64,000 nucleotides of DNA from Blastomussa wellsi (Eukaryota > Cnidaria > Anthozoa > Scleractinia > Plerogyridae). The translations under genes and the position numbers were made by a program. The notes below the pieces were generated by a model. The model did no database searches. It was not told the DNA's origin and was given only the letters and a program-made list of their open reading frames with translations. The stretch covers positions 33,114,243-33,178,242 of the forward strand of contig OX393562.1 of the NCBI GenBank assembly GCA_947652115.1, read 5' to 3'. Of this stretch, positions 31,194 through 43,242 are shown in pieces (position 1 is the stretch's first letter; the number at the start of each line of letters is the position of its first letter).

Positions 31194-34100
31194 ATGTCTT
31201 GGCTTAAGGAAAAGAAAGGGCCTGTAAACCTTGATCAATACCAAGACATAGATGAAGATGCTTTGGTGGAAGCTTTATCTCCAGAAGAATTAGCAGATCT
31301 CAATGCAGCCATTGATCCCGAGGTAGGAGTTAAGCCCTGTTGTTTGCCGTGTGATCTGACTTGAGCATAGAAATCACGCCAAGTTGAACGTCACTGTCAT
31401 TCTGCCTGCATGAAATGGCAGCTCGTTTTGCAATGTTTCCTATTTCCTTTTACTACACTGCGCTGTAACAGCACGATTTTGCCCTATTGTACATCTTTAC
31501 GAGGAAGGTTTCATTTAAATCCGCGAATTCTTCGATGTTAATCTCGTACAAATTCATGCTGAGTGACTGTTGTTAATTTGCATGCATGGTGCTACATTCA
31601 CGCACCCAGTACTCGATTTGCTTATAGTATACTTAAGTTTATGTTTAAAAGGCTGCCCACTAAAGTATTTATTCCAATAGTTCCTCCTTTATTTTTATAC
31701 AGCATATTAAAATCAGCGAGTTAGTCTGCTTTAGTGTCAGTAATTTCGTGTGTAGAATCGTAAAGCTTGTCTTTATGTCAAATTTGGATTCCGATATTGG
31801 CCTTTCAAATACTTCGGACAGTCATATTTGTTTTGCACATGATAAATTGTCACTGAGGTTGATGCGACAGGAGAAAACGCATTTTGAAAATATTATTTTT
31901 TAAAATGGCATTGCAATATGTGTCATACTGAATGTACGGAAGCCGAGAAGGGACAATCCAAAAATAGTTTTCAAATCCAAAAAAATCGTAATATTTTTGG
32001 CAAATCCTTGTTGGAAAGTTTGTCACATCCAAAAAACTTTTACAAATCCTTATGTAATTATTGGATCCACAAATAAATTTTCACGAATACGAAAATAGTT
32101 TACAATCCAAAAATCTTTGTGAAATCCAAAAAAGTATTTTGAAAATCACAAAAAATATTTTGCCACGTGCTGCTTGCGCCGGCAATCAGTTTGTGTCAGA
32201 GGCTTGCCGACTTCGGGGATTTAAAGAACATGGGATTTCTATGAAGGACTTTCAATAGAATGCTAAGCGAGTATGGGTTGCGAAGAAGAAATCCCGAAGA
32301 AATCAAGCTCATTACGAGCATGCTGTGTGGAAAGTAATTAAATGTGCAACAAGCTGAGGACAAGCTAAGTTGTATCATCGATCGCATGTCTCACCAGGGC
32401 CAAACGCATTGCGGCAGGTGGAAGGTACGTCGCTCTTGTCTCTTTAGAGTCCCACACCGATGGCAGAATATTTCAATGTTCAATGTTCGTTTATGGCAGA
32501 AAATCGCACTGCACTGCTCATATTCCAAACTCTCCTCTCTTTTTGGATACAATATGGCGGCTAAGTCGGCAAGCCTCTGACACAAGCTGATTGCCGGCGC
32601 AAGCAGCACATGACAAAATATTTTTTGCAATTTTCAAAATATTTTTTTGGATTTCACAAAGATTTTTGGATTGTAAACTATTTTTGTATTCGTGAAAATT
32701 TATTTGTGGATCCAATAATTATATAAGGATTTGTAAATGTTTTTTAGATGTGACAAACTTTCCAACAAGGATTTGCAAAAATATTACAATAAGAAATATT
32801 TTTTTGGATTTGAAAATTATTTTTGGATTGTCCCTTCTCGGCTTCCGTAGAATGGCAAGGATGTTGTTGGATGAGGATGTTGGTTGGATGTTGTCGGGGA
32901 CTCAGAATTTTTCTTTGTCCCATGCTCGTGTCATGTTGATATATTAATCTTTCACATAAAATTTACACTGTTTCATATTAATCTTCCAGTGGCAGACTTA
33001 GTTCTCTTTCTGATTGTTTTTCAAAAAGAATTGAAGGTAATCTGATACGTTATAGCTCAAGTATGGTAAAAGGGGAAGTCAACCCCCAAACTGATGAGTT
33101 ATTTAAAAGATTTCCTTCAGCATGTCGATTTGCAAGGTGACATTCAGTATCATATCTACAGTGGAATCCCCTTTCTGGAACCCTCCATTTTATGAACTTT
33201 CTGATAAGTCGTTTATCATGGATTTCTTAAGGGGGGATCCACCTTCTTAACTACAGATCTCGAGCAGTTGCTAAGGGATTGCGCAAGAGAGTATTTTGAA
33301 TATTATTTGGAATACCAGTTCTTCCCTGCTGGCAGAGGCTCTTTTCCTGGTGTTCGCTGATGGGAGAAAAGAGACCTCTGCCATGGATCGAAAATGGTTA
33401 TATTGAGCATGCTCCGCGGCTAAGCGACTGAGCCATCACGTGATGTTCGTAGCATGTGACGAAAATAAAACCTTTCACTTGAGTTTATTGTCGTTGTTGA
33501 ACAGCTCCTGTTCCATTTTAACACTCATTTTTTTTACCTTTCCATTGTTGAGGTTATCCAAAATGGAAGCAAACTTTGTAACTCTTTACAATTGAACTCT
33601 TTTGAGCACGCCAATAAGCATGCCATGTTTACAATGTGGGCTCAATAAATGACAGCAGAATTAATGTAAAGAAATGCGTGAGACACAACAGGCTCAAGTT
33701 ACGGTCAGCGAACAACGCAAGCAGCATGCGTTTTAAATAGAGCTGTCCAAGACTGTGGACGGCGGTTAAATCAAAGCCATTTTCAAACCATGGCAGAAGT
33801 CTCTTTTCTCCCGTCAGCGAACACCAAGAAAAGAGCCTCTGCTAGCAGGGAATGCCAGTCCAAGGTCATGTGTTTGAACTGTAAATCTCTAAAACTTCTA
33901 AAGAAGAAAAGAGAAAGAGTGCTCATTTTTCTTATAATTCAGAAATAACAAAGTCTTCTTTAAAATCATTGGTATGGAATTACTGTTTACAAGTAAAAAA
34001 AGGAATGCAACTGTGGGAAGTCAGAAAATATGGGTGTTTATTACATACACATCATAACTGTTATGATAAATATGCAAATTTCATGACCCCCATTAGCATG

Positions 34101-37100
34101 AACATTCTCTATGTATTGGCACTGGTTTAAATCCTCAGATCTATAATTATGCCTTTTTTAGTTTTTTTTTCTATAATTTTCTGGTCATGTGACTGGTGGC
34201 CAATTCACATTATCAACCCAGTTGATAAAACCAAATTATATGGTCAAATAAGGTCCTGATTTGAAACTTATAAAGGGCTCTTCATTGAAACAAACCTGTG
34301 CAAACAAGCTTATCTGTAGAAGGTCTGGTTATCTAAAAATTTTGATGATTACCTTCCTTAGCAACAAATTCATGGCAAATTGACCCCCTTTAACTGCAAG
34401 TTTACCCCATTCTCATCGCCAGAACCCACGATCCTTCTGGTCTGTGCCAGGGATTGAGACCTCTGCATTCATGCCAACTCTCCTGGATTATCCAGGAGTC
34501 TCCTGGATACAGAATGAATCTCCCAGTCTCCTGTACAGGCCACCAAATCAAGACACAAAGGAAAATGCTTGAAATACGAGTTTTTACTCTAACTCAGGCC
34601 AATTTGGGGAGGAAATTTTTGAAATTTTTGATGCATTTTTATTAGATGAATCGGCAGAGCTCTATTTTAACTCTGTTTTGAAGACTGAGAGGAGGTACAT
34701 TGACGCAAAATTGGTGGTCTCCCAGATTTCAATGATTTTAGGTTGGCATCTCTGCCTCTGGCTGGTACAATTTTTCTCAAACTCCTGATGTTCAGGGCTT
34801 CAACAGGATTCAAACCTGTGACCTACTTAGCATGGAAATAAATATAAATTAACAACTGCATCGCTAAGTGGAGGTTGGGTGCCTGGGGTATCCAGGGGCT
34901 TCCACTGTTGGCAGCAAGCCCCTAGACTGAGTACTGCTCCCATGGCTGGCAAATCCCTGCAACCCAGCCATGATCGTGAGCCCCCATGCCAGGCATCCAG
35001 GCACCCGTTACTACCCAGCAGTGGAAATAGGGAAGGGAAGGAGGGAAGAAGTTAGCTTCAGTATCAAAGTAAGTACAAGTGGCATTGCTAAGAGGTCAGA
35101 TATTCCACTTTTCCTGTAGGAGCATGTTCCCAGACTCCCTTTAATTTGGCCTTAGCAGCAGTCAACTTCACTACTTGAACACTTTTGGCCAACTAAGCTT
35201 CATGACAGTCCTGATACAGAACTTGACAAAACATCAAGTTTCTCATAAAAAGCTGACTCTATGATTACTAACCAAATTGGAGTAATTGTGGCTTTGGGTT
35301 AAAGTTGTCTTTTTAGTTAGACAATGTTTTTAAAGAATTAAAATGTTTATAAATTTTTGTGTTCAATATGTTGACTTTCTTTGCCAGAATGCACTGCTTC
35401 CAGTACATGAACGACAAGGAAACCAGACAGACAAAGGGACCACTGGACCGTTTGACAGACAACACTTGCTGGATCATCTCGAAGAACAAGCTAAAAAGGA
35501 AAAAGAACGGAGCGATTATGTACCGTACAAGAAAGAAACACGCGGCAAAGTGTGGCGGCCAAAGGAACAGCCTGGGAGAAAAGAACCTACTCCTCTCCTT
35601 CCTGATGATCTGAGTGAGGTGTTAGATAATGCTACTGAGGAGGAAATGATGGAACTAGCGGGTAATTAATTAGTTATCTTAGCCTATAAGTGCCATTCTT
35701 ACTTTGCAACAATAAGGAGGAGGAGGCAGCATGGCCGAGTGGTTTAGCATGCTGGTGTTGTAATCAGGAAGTCCTGGGTTCAAGGCCTCCATCCAGCCAC
35801 TGGCAGGATTTGTTTCTCGGTAGCGCCGAATCGCACTTGGTAAATAGCCAACTGATCTGCGTCCTGCCAGCTGTGATTTTTAGCAATGTTAAGTTTATTT
35901 GAAATATTTGCTTCAGGTTGTTTCAGTTGCGCGACTGAAAACTAGCTACATTGTAAGCTTATTGCATTTACATGTACAGTGAAATTTGGAGTTACAGAAT
36001 TCAAGGCCTTTTTAGAGCCATGGTGAGGCCATGACTGAAATTTCAAATCTTTATTTCTTCACCCGCTGAAATGTCAGCATGTCTACCTGGGCTGGAATTT
36101 GCCATGTAGTCAGGTCCTTGGCCTGGTTTTCTATTAATTTTTTATTGTCTGCTTCAGTTTTGATGTTGATTAATCTTAAACTAGTCCACAAAACATGACC
36201 AACAAAAACACTTTATCTATACAAGATAAATTGAACCCCCAGTCAACTTTTTATCCTGATTTGTGGTAATTGGTTTCAAAGTTTTGAACTACCCGGCCCT
36301 TCTATAGTCTGCAACTAAGTGATTTGTTGGGATAGTATTTAGTCAGAGGTCAACAGGAAGGTATCCTAGGCTTATATGGAGGACTACTGGTTTTCTCTTT
36401 AAATTTGTACAAGCTTACTGGATTCTTACCACTCAAGCATGTGCCTGTTTGTTTGTGCAATCATTATTTCAGCTATTCTTGGTGTCCATGGCATGTTGAA
36501 TCAAAGCCAGAGTCACTATGCAGAGAAGCAGGATGCTGGTAAAGCTCTCAGGGGCAGTGGCTTGAAGAAATACAAACCTGGTGAGTTGAGACCATGTTAG
36601 ACCTGCCAACTATCACACATTATGCATCATTGTTACACATGTGGGTTGAAAACAACGATCTCAGGCATGCAAACCAATGTATCATGCCTCGCTGAAAAAT
36701 TGGATATTGTAGCCTCAACTGACACAATTTCTAACACAAGAAAAGAAACATTTGTCAAAATGAAAGTACTTCAGCCGAATTCCCCGATTATGAAAGGAAA
36801 AGGGTACTGACAAATACGTCCAGGGACTGGGACCCGGAAATCATTGGACTGTCTTTGAAAGTTTTTGGAATGATCTCGGGAATCTTTAGAAGACTTCAGA
36901 AATGATCGGGTTGTATTCAAAAACCCTGATAAAAGTCTCCCACTTTTGACTTGAAAAAAGTTGGCAGGTATACCATGTGTGATATATTTTGAGGCAGTTT
37001 CTGACACCACACACTACTTACGGAAATTAAATAATAATTTGAAGGAATCAAACTGTTGTAAAAGATGTCTTTCTCATTGCTATACTGTTATTAAGTACTT

Positions 37101-40100
37101 GGGACAAAAAATTGAAATTCACTAGCCCAGTGGGCCACTAAATTCAATTTTTACTAACCGCCACTGAAATATTTCTTGCAGTCATTTGCTCACAAGATTT
37201 CTGAGGCTAATTTCACTTGCCCGCAAGGCAATGAAACTTCTGTTTTCACTTGCCCAAGAACAAAATTTACCATTCCTGGGCAAACAGATCTGGTGTTTTT
37301 CCTGCCCTGTATTCAATATTTGGGTTTTATTGAGATGTATTCAAGTGTTGATGGCATTTTATGATGATATGGTGGAGCCTGCTTAATAATGACACCAAAG
37401 GGAAATGCAAGTGTCCAAATGAATTGAGGTGTCTGTATTAAGTGGGTCCCCTCTTAGATGAACCAACTTCCCAGACTGAAAATAAACATTGAGTTTTTCA
37501 TTAGGACAAACAAACTATTGGTAATACTGTATTAGGTGTCCGTATAGCCAGTTCTGCTGTATTTGCTTACTTGACACAAGCACTTGTTGAATATATATTC
37601 ATGTTCAAAGAAATAATTACAAAGTTGTTGTACATTAGGTATCGTAAAAGCTGCCAAGATTAAGAAGCCTGACCTTACAGCTGTCAATGAGTTGGATCTC
37701 CAGAAAGCCATGGATCAACTAAAGAACAATGATCCTAAACTCAAAAATCTTAACTTGAACAATCATCAAGAAGTTACAACAGAAGTCCTTGAAGCCGTGG
37801 CAAAGGCACTGAAAACTAACACCAATCTTAAACATCTTCAGTTGGCTAACACACAAATGACAGACATGACTGCCAAGGTACTGCTTGAATTATTTGTTGT
37901 GATAAGCTGCAATTTTTTTTCTTTGTCATTGGTTATTATCATAATGTACTCTGACTTGATATCCCACATATTTAACACCCCATTCATGTTAAAGCTTTTT
38001 AGTTGAACATGGTATAAAATTGTTTTTATCATCGAAGTTGCTAACAGCAAAAATTAGAGCTTTCTTGAACCCCCAGGAAAATTTATTCTTGCAGCTTTTG
38101 CTGCTGTTTTTGATTTTGCTAAACCTGTTTAAAATAAAATAATATGTTAAATTGCTGGTGTAAAAGGTAATTCTACTGTTGATTTGTATTGGGGTTTACA
38201 GAGCATTCATGTGACCTGAATTAATTGTTCCTTTTCATTGGATGTATTCCTTTTGAATTATTAATGAACTTTACAATGATAATTATTGTCGTTGGACACC
38301 TTAGGTTCAAAAGAAAGTTGAGAAACTCGGTAATAAAAGTTGAGTGTTTTTGTTTGTTGTTGTGGTGCAGTTGTTTGCAGAGGCCCTGAGTAGAAACAAC
38401 ACTCTGGAGAGTATCAACCTTGAGTCAAATTTTCTGACTGGAGATGGAATCATGGTGAGATTATAATGTATTCTTTCATACAATCGCGCAATTTTCCGAT
38501 GTTGTCTTGCTGGTCTGGTGAGGGTTTTAAAAGTTCCAGCCAGATGCATTACCAAAATGAAACATGCCTCTTCCACACAAAACTTGATTTCAACTGTGAC
38601 TAGACAGTCTGTTGGGGTGCAGTTAGATGGAAAACAATTAATTGTCAATTTGTCAGTTATCATACACGGTTTTGTAGTAGTACTAGACCAATTTTGATAT
38701 TTTAAAATTCAGCCTAAAACAATAGACCTCAGCATGAGGCTCGGGTGTATAAATTGTAGAGTTTGTGGGATTAATTCCCCAGAGCCTGGCAGTGATGTCT
38801 ATTGTTTTAGGGTGAATATTAAAATATCGAAATTGGTATATTGCCACAAATCTTCTATTAATACTGACTTTTTTCCCTAGATTATTACTTTTATTCCTCT
38901 TATTGCCTACCTCCCTGGAAATGTACTAATCATGGCTGTTGACTGACTACTGTTTTGCTATTTTTGCAGGCAATTATGACGGTCCTAGAAACTAATACCA
39001 ACTTGACGGCACTGCGGCTAGCCAATCAGGTGTGCAATGATTATGTGGTTAGACTGAGAACATAAGTGCCCTATGTTGTAACCATTTTAGTCTCCAGTGT
39101 AATTAAAATGTTTTTCTTCTTCGGGAGAGGGAGGTAAAAACATAGAGAAGGAGATAGGTGATGATCCAAGTCATTAGTCATTAGTTTTCTTTTACTACCC
39201 TCCCCCCCCCCACCCCAAAAAAGGAACCACCACTCAACAGTAAAATTGTCTATGTCAAGCAGTGTCAAACCCTAGTGTATGTAAATAAAATATATCTTGA
39301 TAGCTGTTTTTTGTTCTTGTAGTGCGCTATAATTGGCAGCCAGGTCGAGCAGAAAATTGTTAGCTCTTTGGAAAAGAACACAACGTTGTTGAACTTTGGC
39401 ATGAGTTTTGACACCCAGGGACCAAGGATCAGAGCAGCAGAGCTGATGGTCCGAAACAATGATGCTAGTAAGTTATTTCCATAAAGTAATATAAGAAAGG
39501 TATACTACTGCTGGTAAAAGTGTTTTATAGTCATTGTGGAAACTGGGTGCCCCTAATTTTGGTTAGTCTCTGTGTTGCATTTGTGAAATTCATATAATTA
39601 TAGACATAAGCTACTTGGAGACGTCTTTCAGGTTTTTTCTACAGGAAAAAAATAACCCCAGCAGTTAGCAGAAAGTTTGTCACATTTGAACCTAGTTCAG
39701 TTGCCATGAAGCTCTTCGGAACCTCTAATTTCATTGGGTCTTGATATTGTACCACGAAGCTCTATTGTTGTAGGGCTAGGTTCATTGTTACTATTGTTTG
39801 TATATAATTTTCCCAGCCAACCACGAAGGTTGAAAACATGGAAACAAAATGAGTGTAATACTGACTATTGTGCATTTCTCAAAAAATTTGACATTTGTCT
39901 TTGTTAAAAACTGGCTATGGTATATTGCATTTCCTGTGTTTTGATTGGTTTAGAGGCTATGGTATATGAGCTCATATACCATTGACCTACAAATATGTTA
40001 GGTGTACGCGTAAAAAATGCATTTTTCACAATATTTGTACAATGTTTTTGGGGCGTTTTTAAGAAAACAATTATTCCACTCGCACTTGTTGGTTATGAGA

Positions 40101-40646
40101 TGGTTGTGGCCAACTCGGCGCTACGCACCACGGCTACCTACCATCTCATATCCGACGTGCGCTCGTCGAATAATTGTTAAGTACACGTTTATAGAATAAT
40201 AGTTTCTTGGGTGTGCCCATTTTGGCTGAGGTGGCATTTTACCATTTGTGTAGGTAACTTCACAGCTAGAATAATTGGTAGATATTAGAAATTGTTAACT
40301 TGATATGAACAGGGATGGTTAAGAGCTGGGAATATAAGACGATTGTCAACTTAAGCTATACTATTTGTAGAAGGTGCTGAAGTAATTCAAAGCCTGGACA
40401 CCACAGTCATTTTTCTAAATGTGTTTATTAATTTAGTGGTGGTGGTTTGCTGTTAAATTCTGATATATTTCTGGGCCCTTTCGTTTGTAAGTCAAGCTCA
40501 ATTGTGCAGTGAAGAAATGTCGTTATATGAGTAATAAATAAATAAACTTTGTGTTTCTTTTTGTAGTTCGGCTAGACAGGGTTGAGAATGGCATTGAAGA
40601 GGAGGAAGAAGACGACGAAGAGGAGGAAGACGAAGATGAAGAGTGA
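31194..40646 (+). CDS. TMOD: Tropomodulin
   Basis: Caps the slow-growing (pointed) end of actin filaments together with tropomyosin. Eight exons: 31194-31322, 35388-35661, 36473-36580, 37639-37877, 38371-38454, 38970-39029, 39323-39467, 40567-40646; 1119 nt, 372 aa, all in phase. Residues 18-43 (DIDEDALVEALSPEELADLN) are the first tropomyosin-binding helix. Residues 44-60 (NALLPVHERQGNQTDKGTTG) and the following LLDHLEEQAKKEK, DYVPYKKETRGKVW form the first actin-binding site. LSEVLDNATEEEMMELA is the second tropomyosin helix. Residues 185-346 form the leucine-rich-repeat cap (LKNLNLNN; LKHLQLAN; LESINLESNFLTGDG; LTALRLANQ; LLNFGMSFDTQGPRIRA). Length is near that of vertebrate Tmod (about 350-360). 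The last 26 residues are almost all acidic, unlike the basic ends of vertebrate Tmods. Leiomodin is less likely: there is no long proline-rich extension. Confidence 0.93.
31935..32849. mobile_element. 915-bp inverted-repeat DNA element, GAATG target duplication
   Basis: The element starts tacggaagccgagaagggac and ends with its reverse complement gtcccttctcggcttccgta. Arms of about 285 bases (31935-32216 and 32560-32849) are AT-rich and very similar, including tggatccacaaataaatttt and its complement. Directly outside both ends lies GAATG (31930-31934 and 32850-32854), a 5-bp target-site duplication. The inner 340 bases carry only short ORFs without transposase similarity. It sits in tropomodulin intron 1. 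This is a non-autonomous DNA transposon; the superfamily is not clear. Confidence 0.85.
33324..33852. mobile_element. Foldback element with ~85-bp arms
   Basis: The left arm (about 33324-33400) reads tccctgctggcagaggctct through tggtgttcgctgatgggaga to ctgccatgg. The right arm (about 33778-33852) is its reverse complement with a few differences. The interior holds a cacgtgatg palindrome-like stretch and no ORF of note. Target duplications were not identified, so the exact ends are approximate. It is also within tropomodulin intron 1. Confidence 0.7.
34195..34239 (+). repeat. Fragment of the Penelope-type terminal repeat
   Basis: ggtggccaattcacattatc and the following cccagttgataaaaccaaat match the outer part of the arms at 9571-9765. 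Only the outer 45 bases are present; the hammerhead-like part is missing. Confidence 0.75.
34467..34749. mobile_element. 283-bp MITE, TGCCAAC ends, CTCTGC duplication
   Basis: The left end contains atgccaac and the right end gttggcat, inverted. The hexamer CTCTGC lies immediately outside both ends (34461-34466 and 34750-34755). The termini resemble those of the element at 36598-36971. The ORF at 34454-34645 falls in the element and shows no known motif. Confidence 0.55.
35388..35661 (+). CDS. TMOD: Tropomodulin exon 2: first actin-binding site and tropomyosin sites
   Basis: Encodes residues 44-134 after the 4-kb first intron. It carries the conserved NALLP start, the GPFDRQHLLDHLEEQAKKEK helix, the DYVPYKKETRGKVWRPKEQP segment and the second tropomyosin-binding helix. 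Acceptor ttgccag at 35381-35387; donor ggtaat at 35662. This is the strongest single exon for identifying the gene. Confidence 0.93.
35726..35955 (+). repeat. tRNA-derived SINE in tropomodulin intron
   Basis: A tRNA-like head carries an A box in gcatggccgagtggtttagc and a B box in gtcctgggttcaaggcc. A non-tRNA body follows with aatagccaactgatctgc and cctgccagctgtgattttta. The same body appears, inverted, at 60540-60600, next to another tRNA-like head. The head does not fold as a complete tRNA, so this is a SINE and not a tRNA gene. Confidence 0.8.
36598..36971. mobile_element. 374-bp MITE with ACCATGT duplication
   Basis: The inverted ends acctgccaac (36601-36610) and gttggcaggt (36960-36969) match exactly over 10 bases. 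ACCATGT flanks both sides (36591-36597 and 36972-36978), an imperfect 8-bp duplication if one more base is allowed. That suggests an hAT-like element. There is no transposase; the two internal ORFs (36622-36810, 36771-37010) have no recognisable motif. It lies directly after the donor of tropomodulin exon 3. Confidence 0.7.
38687..38837. mobile_element. 150-bp foldback MITE
   Basis: The left arm accaattttgatattttaaa...cctaaaacaatagac pairs with the right arm gtctattgttttaggg...aaaatatcgaaattggt across about 58 bases, with a 30-base loop. It is located in the tropomodulin intron between exons 5 and 6. No target duplication was identified. Confidence 0.7.
40063..40183. repeat. Inverted repeat of ~42-bp arms
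   Basis: agaaaacaattattccactc and the following gttggttatgagatggt face ctaccatctcatatccgacg and tcgaataattgttaa. The surrounding 39920-40060 (cattgacctacaaatatgtt, tatgagctcatatacca) probably belongs to the same element family. Last tropomodulin intron. Confidence 0.6.
40567..40646 (+). CDS. TMOD: Tropomodulin last exon: acidic tail
   Basis: Encodes residues 347-372. After IRLDRVENG the chain consists only of Glu, Asp and one Ile to the stop codon TGA at 40644-40646. The acceptor ttttgtag at 40559-40566 is good and the phase fits. In vertebrate Tmods this position holds a C-terminal helix and basic end that complete the LRR cap and contact actin. Here the equivalent helix seems missing or replaced. 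Confidence 0.88.
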
Positions 40647-41290
40647 TGAATTTGAACTGTTGTTAAAGTGTTAGAAAATTGTTCATTTGCTTTTCTTTTC
40701 TAAGGTTCTATGAAGGGTCACTTTATCGTGAGTAAACTTCAGGGAAACAGTTATAATTGTTACAAAAAAGCATCTCCTTGGGCAGCGTTATCGAATAAGA
40801 GTTTCTTGACAGTTTTTGTTCACTGCGGCAATGATTGTAGTTGGTATAACCCAACTTATATTCATGAAGTCAAGTTAGAGATGGACGGCATGCATTTGTA
40901 GTCATTAATTGTTTAGGCAGGTTCAACAATGTCGAAATATTGTTATTTGTTGCTAATCTTGGCGTGAATCATACAGTAATGATTGCCCAGCCTGCCACTG
41001 TCGGAAATTACTTCAACTTACAAAAAGAACCACTTAAAGCAGTGAATTCGGATGTTAATTTACACAGGGTGACGTCAAACGATGTAAAATGAAGTTGATT
41101 TTTTATTGAAACGTTTCAATTCGTATCCGTCATAATTAATGCAGTTCTTCTGAAATTGTTCATTGCCATTCCCGAAATGTGATATTACTCAATTGTCATC
41201 AAATAAAAATAGAAGACTTCTAGTTGCTCCACGTGCCAATTTTTTCCGGATGGCTGCAACAAAATAAAGTGGACGTAAAGTTTCCCGTCA
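40647..41290 (+). terminator. TMOD: Tropomodulin 3' UTR with two polyadenylation signals
   Basis: AATAAA occurs at 41202-41207 and 41263-41268, giving a 3' UTR of about 0.6 kb. No other gene is seen in this stretch. Confidence 0.6.
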
Positions 41291-43035
41291 TTTGAGGATT
41301 TCCTGTGTTTATTAACATTTCGACTGGGAATTTATGTTTAACTCTTCCTTCCGTTTACTCAAATGCTGATATTCGAGCTTAGTGTTATTGCATCATCTAA
41401 TCATTTCCATGTTTTGTCAGCAGTGTAACAAATCCTTGATCTTGTATTATATCACAGAAGTAGTTATTTTTCAGTTATTGATAGGAGAAAACTTTAAACA
41501 GAAGCGAAGTTATTTTCGTGGCAGGAAAGCAGTGCTGAGAAAGTCCCAAACACTTGCGGGAAGATTCTGATGCTTTCCTTTGCAAACAGTTTAAATCGTT
41601 GATTGTCCAACCGCAAAGATGACTTTCACTGGCTTTGTTTATTTGCAATTCACATAATTTTTTCGTGTATTCATTATCGCAACGATATTAATTTACGATC
41701 TGTGCAATGCTCGCATTTTAGTGCTGGGTTGTGTTTTAGTGTACCGTGAATGTTTTCGTTTTCAGTCACACAATATTTGCCAGACTCTTCATAACTCATT
41801 GCAATCTTAATTTGTTCCAACACTCTTCCCCACAAGTTTAACTTGTTTTTCATCATCAGTATTTGATTCTCCTGGAGCAGGAGATTTATTGTCATATTTA
41901 CAAGTGATAACTGAGGCGTCTTTACTATGATTTATTGGACAATCTGGTGATTGGGAAACTGAGGTGAAATAAAAGCTTAATGATGGTGTTGGTGTAGCTG
42001 ATTTATTGCTTATTCCAGCACCCCCTTCTCCTGCCTCTGCTTTATTACTACGCAATTATGCCAAATTTTTCGCGATTTTTCCGGGTACCCGCCACCTCGA
42101 GAATACCGCTTCTCGCATTCTCTTCTCCCGACTCCGGTACCCCTCTCCCCAATACTCGCAGGCTCCCGCCCTATTTCCCCTCCACTTTTTTGCCTCCTTC
42201 CCCCACTTTCCCCGAGAAAGTCGTCGTCTTTCTCGGGAGCGAGCGACCAGCGAATGGCATCTGAAATTCAGGCTAAGTTAGCTACTTGCAATTTAAAGTG
42301 AGCTCCTTGGACAGATACCATTCGCACCAACGAATGAGTTTTAGTTTCACTCGGATGGTGTTCCGAAACTCAGCTTAGCCTCTTTCGATGAATCTGTATT
42401 CAGTAAAATTCAACTCGGTAGAGATAAAGAACACTGAAAAGAGGAATTTCAACAGGCAGGTGATTATCCGTTCAAATTAATTTGTAAGTCCCGTAGTGTT
42501 GGTGTTTAATACTCTAGCACATCTTTTTCTATCAAAGTGTTTGCAATGTAGTTATGGTCGCCCTGGCACTAAGGCTACCAAGCTCATCTCCATCGCATCT
42601 CCTGTTGGGACAATTATTTTACGATACCATTATTTTGCGATGCTTGGAATGAATGTTGTTTGCCATTCTTGGTAACCACGTGAGGCTATCAAGCACATAA
42701 GCTACGAAGAAAACTAAACCGGATGTCTGTATCAATCTGGTGTTCAGATGAAATGTTAGATTGCTTAGTCGGATTTGCCATTACGTGCTCCTTGTGTGAA
42801 ACGACAGGAGCCATTAATGGGCTCAGTCCTGGCCACGACGACAACCAGCACAACGTTTTAGTCGGCAAACAATTGAATTGTAAAATTTTCAATGAGCGTG
42901 CGAGTTGCGAATGTCCTTTTATTAAAATGCAATTAATGCTCATAAATTTGGGCGTTTTGTAATTTTCTCAGGCTGGGAGGTCACAGCGCCAGACCTCCCC
43001 TCCCCCCCTTTTATTACCAAGTATCACAAGTCAGA
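41291..43035. other. Convergent intergenic spacer
   Basis: Tropomodulin (+) and the chondroitin transferase (-) converge here. No exon is supported. 42080-42245 is unusually CT-rich (tcccccactttccccgagaa). A TTTATT at 42918-42923 and another at 43036-43041 read as AATAAA on the minus strand and are candidates for the transferase poly(A) signal. Confidence 0.4.
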
Positions 43036-43041
43036 TTTATT
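43036..43041 (-). terminator. Candidate polyadenylation signal for the transferase
   Basis: AATAAA on the minus strand, 277 bases beyond the stop codon at 43318. A second candidate is at 42918-42923. Choice between them cannot be made from sequence. Confidence 0.4.
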
Positions 43042-43242
43042 GGAACTTCAATGCTCATTTTAACTGGAATGTCAAAGAAAATATCTTGCGATTGTTGTCG
43101 ACTTCGCTGTGAGTCGTCATTCCATCGAAACAAAGCCATTGTACCAGGGATATTGTGATTGTAATCTTTGATCAGTTAAACATTCCCGCTCGCGAATTGC
43201 CGCCAGCTTGTTCTTGTATTGTTGCTTGCCAGTGACCTGTTT

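Noticed and set aside
35728..35800. tRNA gene
   Set aside because: A and B boxes are present but the cloverleaf is incomplete and the sequence continues into a SINE body shared with another locus.
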